Assembly: GCA_938039675.1 (NCBI GenBank)
Contig: CALHUI010000017.1
Span: 27,492-91,491, forward strand
From: an uncultured Cytophagales bacterium
GTDB taxonomy: Bacteria > Bacteroidota > Bacteroidia > Cytophagales > Thermoflexibacteraceae
DNA: 64,000 bases
Direction of reading: 5' to 3'
The position numbers were made by a program, and so were the translations under genes. The notes under the pieces were generated by a model that saw only the letters and a program-made list of their open reading frames with translations, was not told where the DNA came from and did not search any database. Positions 63,862-64,000 of this stretch are shown piece after piece; within the stretch, counting starts at the first letter, position 1; each line of letters starts with the position of its first letter.

Positions 63862-64000
63862 AATTCAGAAATACCTCATCGGCATTCAGGATTTCGGCGA
63901 ATTGCGCCGGGGCGGTCGTGTCTATATTGACAAAACCCCGCGCATTTTCCGTTTGATAGACCAAGGAAAGCACTACTTCCTTTCGCGCCCGCGCTATTTC
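63862..64000 (+). CDS. Probable AAA-ATPase-like family gene, 5-prime end only
   Basis: The plus strand reads QKYLIGIQDFGELRRGGRVY then IDKTPRIFRLIDQGKHYFLS and RPRYF to the window end. This matches the N-terminus of the AAA-ATPase-like / PD-(D/E)XK nuclease (AAA_9 plus DUF1703-type) family, normally starting M(K/Q)KYLIGIQDF and continuing SRPRRFGKS (Walker A just beyond the edge). No ATG is present: the codon at the expected start is ATT (63862-63864), and a stop TAA lies just upstream at 63853. So the start is a rare ATT or the gene has lost its initiator. These genes are often multicopy and often degraded. Confidence 0.6.

Noticed and set aside
1..64000. tRNA, rRNA, riboswitch and prophage or IS elements
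   Set aside because: No cloverleaf-like or rRNA-like segment, no transposase, integrase or phage structural gene was seen by reading; small RNAs cannot be excluded.

Overview
The window is chromosomal DNA from a member of the Bacteroidota, most likely an aerobic Cytophagales-type bacterium. The evidence is lineage-typical genes: an alternative complex III operon (actABCDEF) fused to cytochrome oxidase genes, type III glutamine synthetase, a GLPGLI-family gene, a CarboxypepD_reg/OMP beta-barrel receptor, DUF6089, DUF4835, a Bacteroidota-type omega subunit and yeast-type SAICAR synthase. Several promoters fit the Bacteroidota consensus TTG-N19-22-TAnnTTTG. No rRNA, tRNA, CRISPR array, prophage or intact insertion sequence was seen.

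Layout. 1-2.5 kb: two decayed surface-protein genes and a small secreted protein. 2.9-7.0 kb: rpoB as a monocistron with its own promoter and terminator. 7.1-11.3 kb: a coiled-coil membrane protein, a FecE-like ABC ATPase and a tight row of three unrecognised genes. 11.4-17.7 kb: cell-envelope and cofactor block (DUF6089, nadK and CBS on the minus strand; bamD, rpoZ, coaBC and DUF4835 on the plus strand). 17.8-28.8 kb: nfu, a decayed membrane protein, a secreted protein, ftsE, trkH, a coiled coil-zapA-rny cluster, a MOT1-like transporter, a UMF1-type MFS protein and ribE. 28.9-36.6 kb: a LytTR regulator, nadE, a 1-Cys peroxiredoxin, recQ, ccmB and a DUF58 protein. 36.7-38.0 kb: a decayed Gfo/Idh/MocA oxidoreductase. 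38.0-43.1 kb: glnN, a DUF4136 lipoprotein, PhzF, OsmC, rpmE2 and a VOC protein. 43.2-54.9 kb: the respiratory operon actA-B-C-D-E-F-coxB-coxA. 55.2-63.8 kb: an RCK potassium channel, STAS, purC, a small membrane protein, penicillin acylase, cyclophilin and an M14 peptidase. The right edge cuts a probable AAA-ATPase gene.

How the genes work together. The largest coherent unit is the electron-transport operon. Menaquinol is oxidised by ActA-F and electrons pass through c-type hemes to the CuA site of CoxB and then to CoxA. The bamD-rpoZ-coaBC-DUF4835 block joins outer-membrane assembly, transcription and CoA synthesis. The coiled coil-zapA-rny block joins Z-ring assembly and mRNA decay.

What stands out. 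Several clusters that are normally contiguous in this phylum are cut short here: rpoB without rpoC or rplJL, nadK-DUF6089 without uppS-bamA, ccmB without ccmC, and coxBA without coxC. Four to six genes are in visible decay, with in-frame stops that are mostly TAG. The best candidate for something undescribed is the three-gene row at 9313-11300. Its first two proteins share an N-terminal L-(D/E)-I-x-TIV motif. Its function is unknown and I do not assign one.
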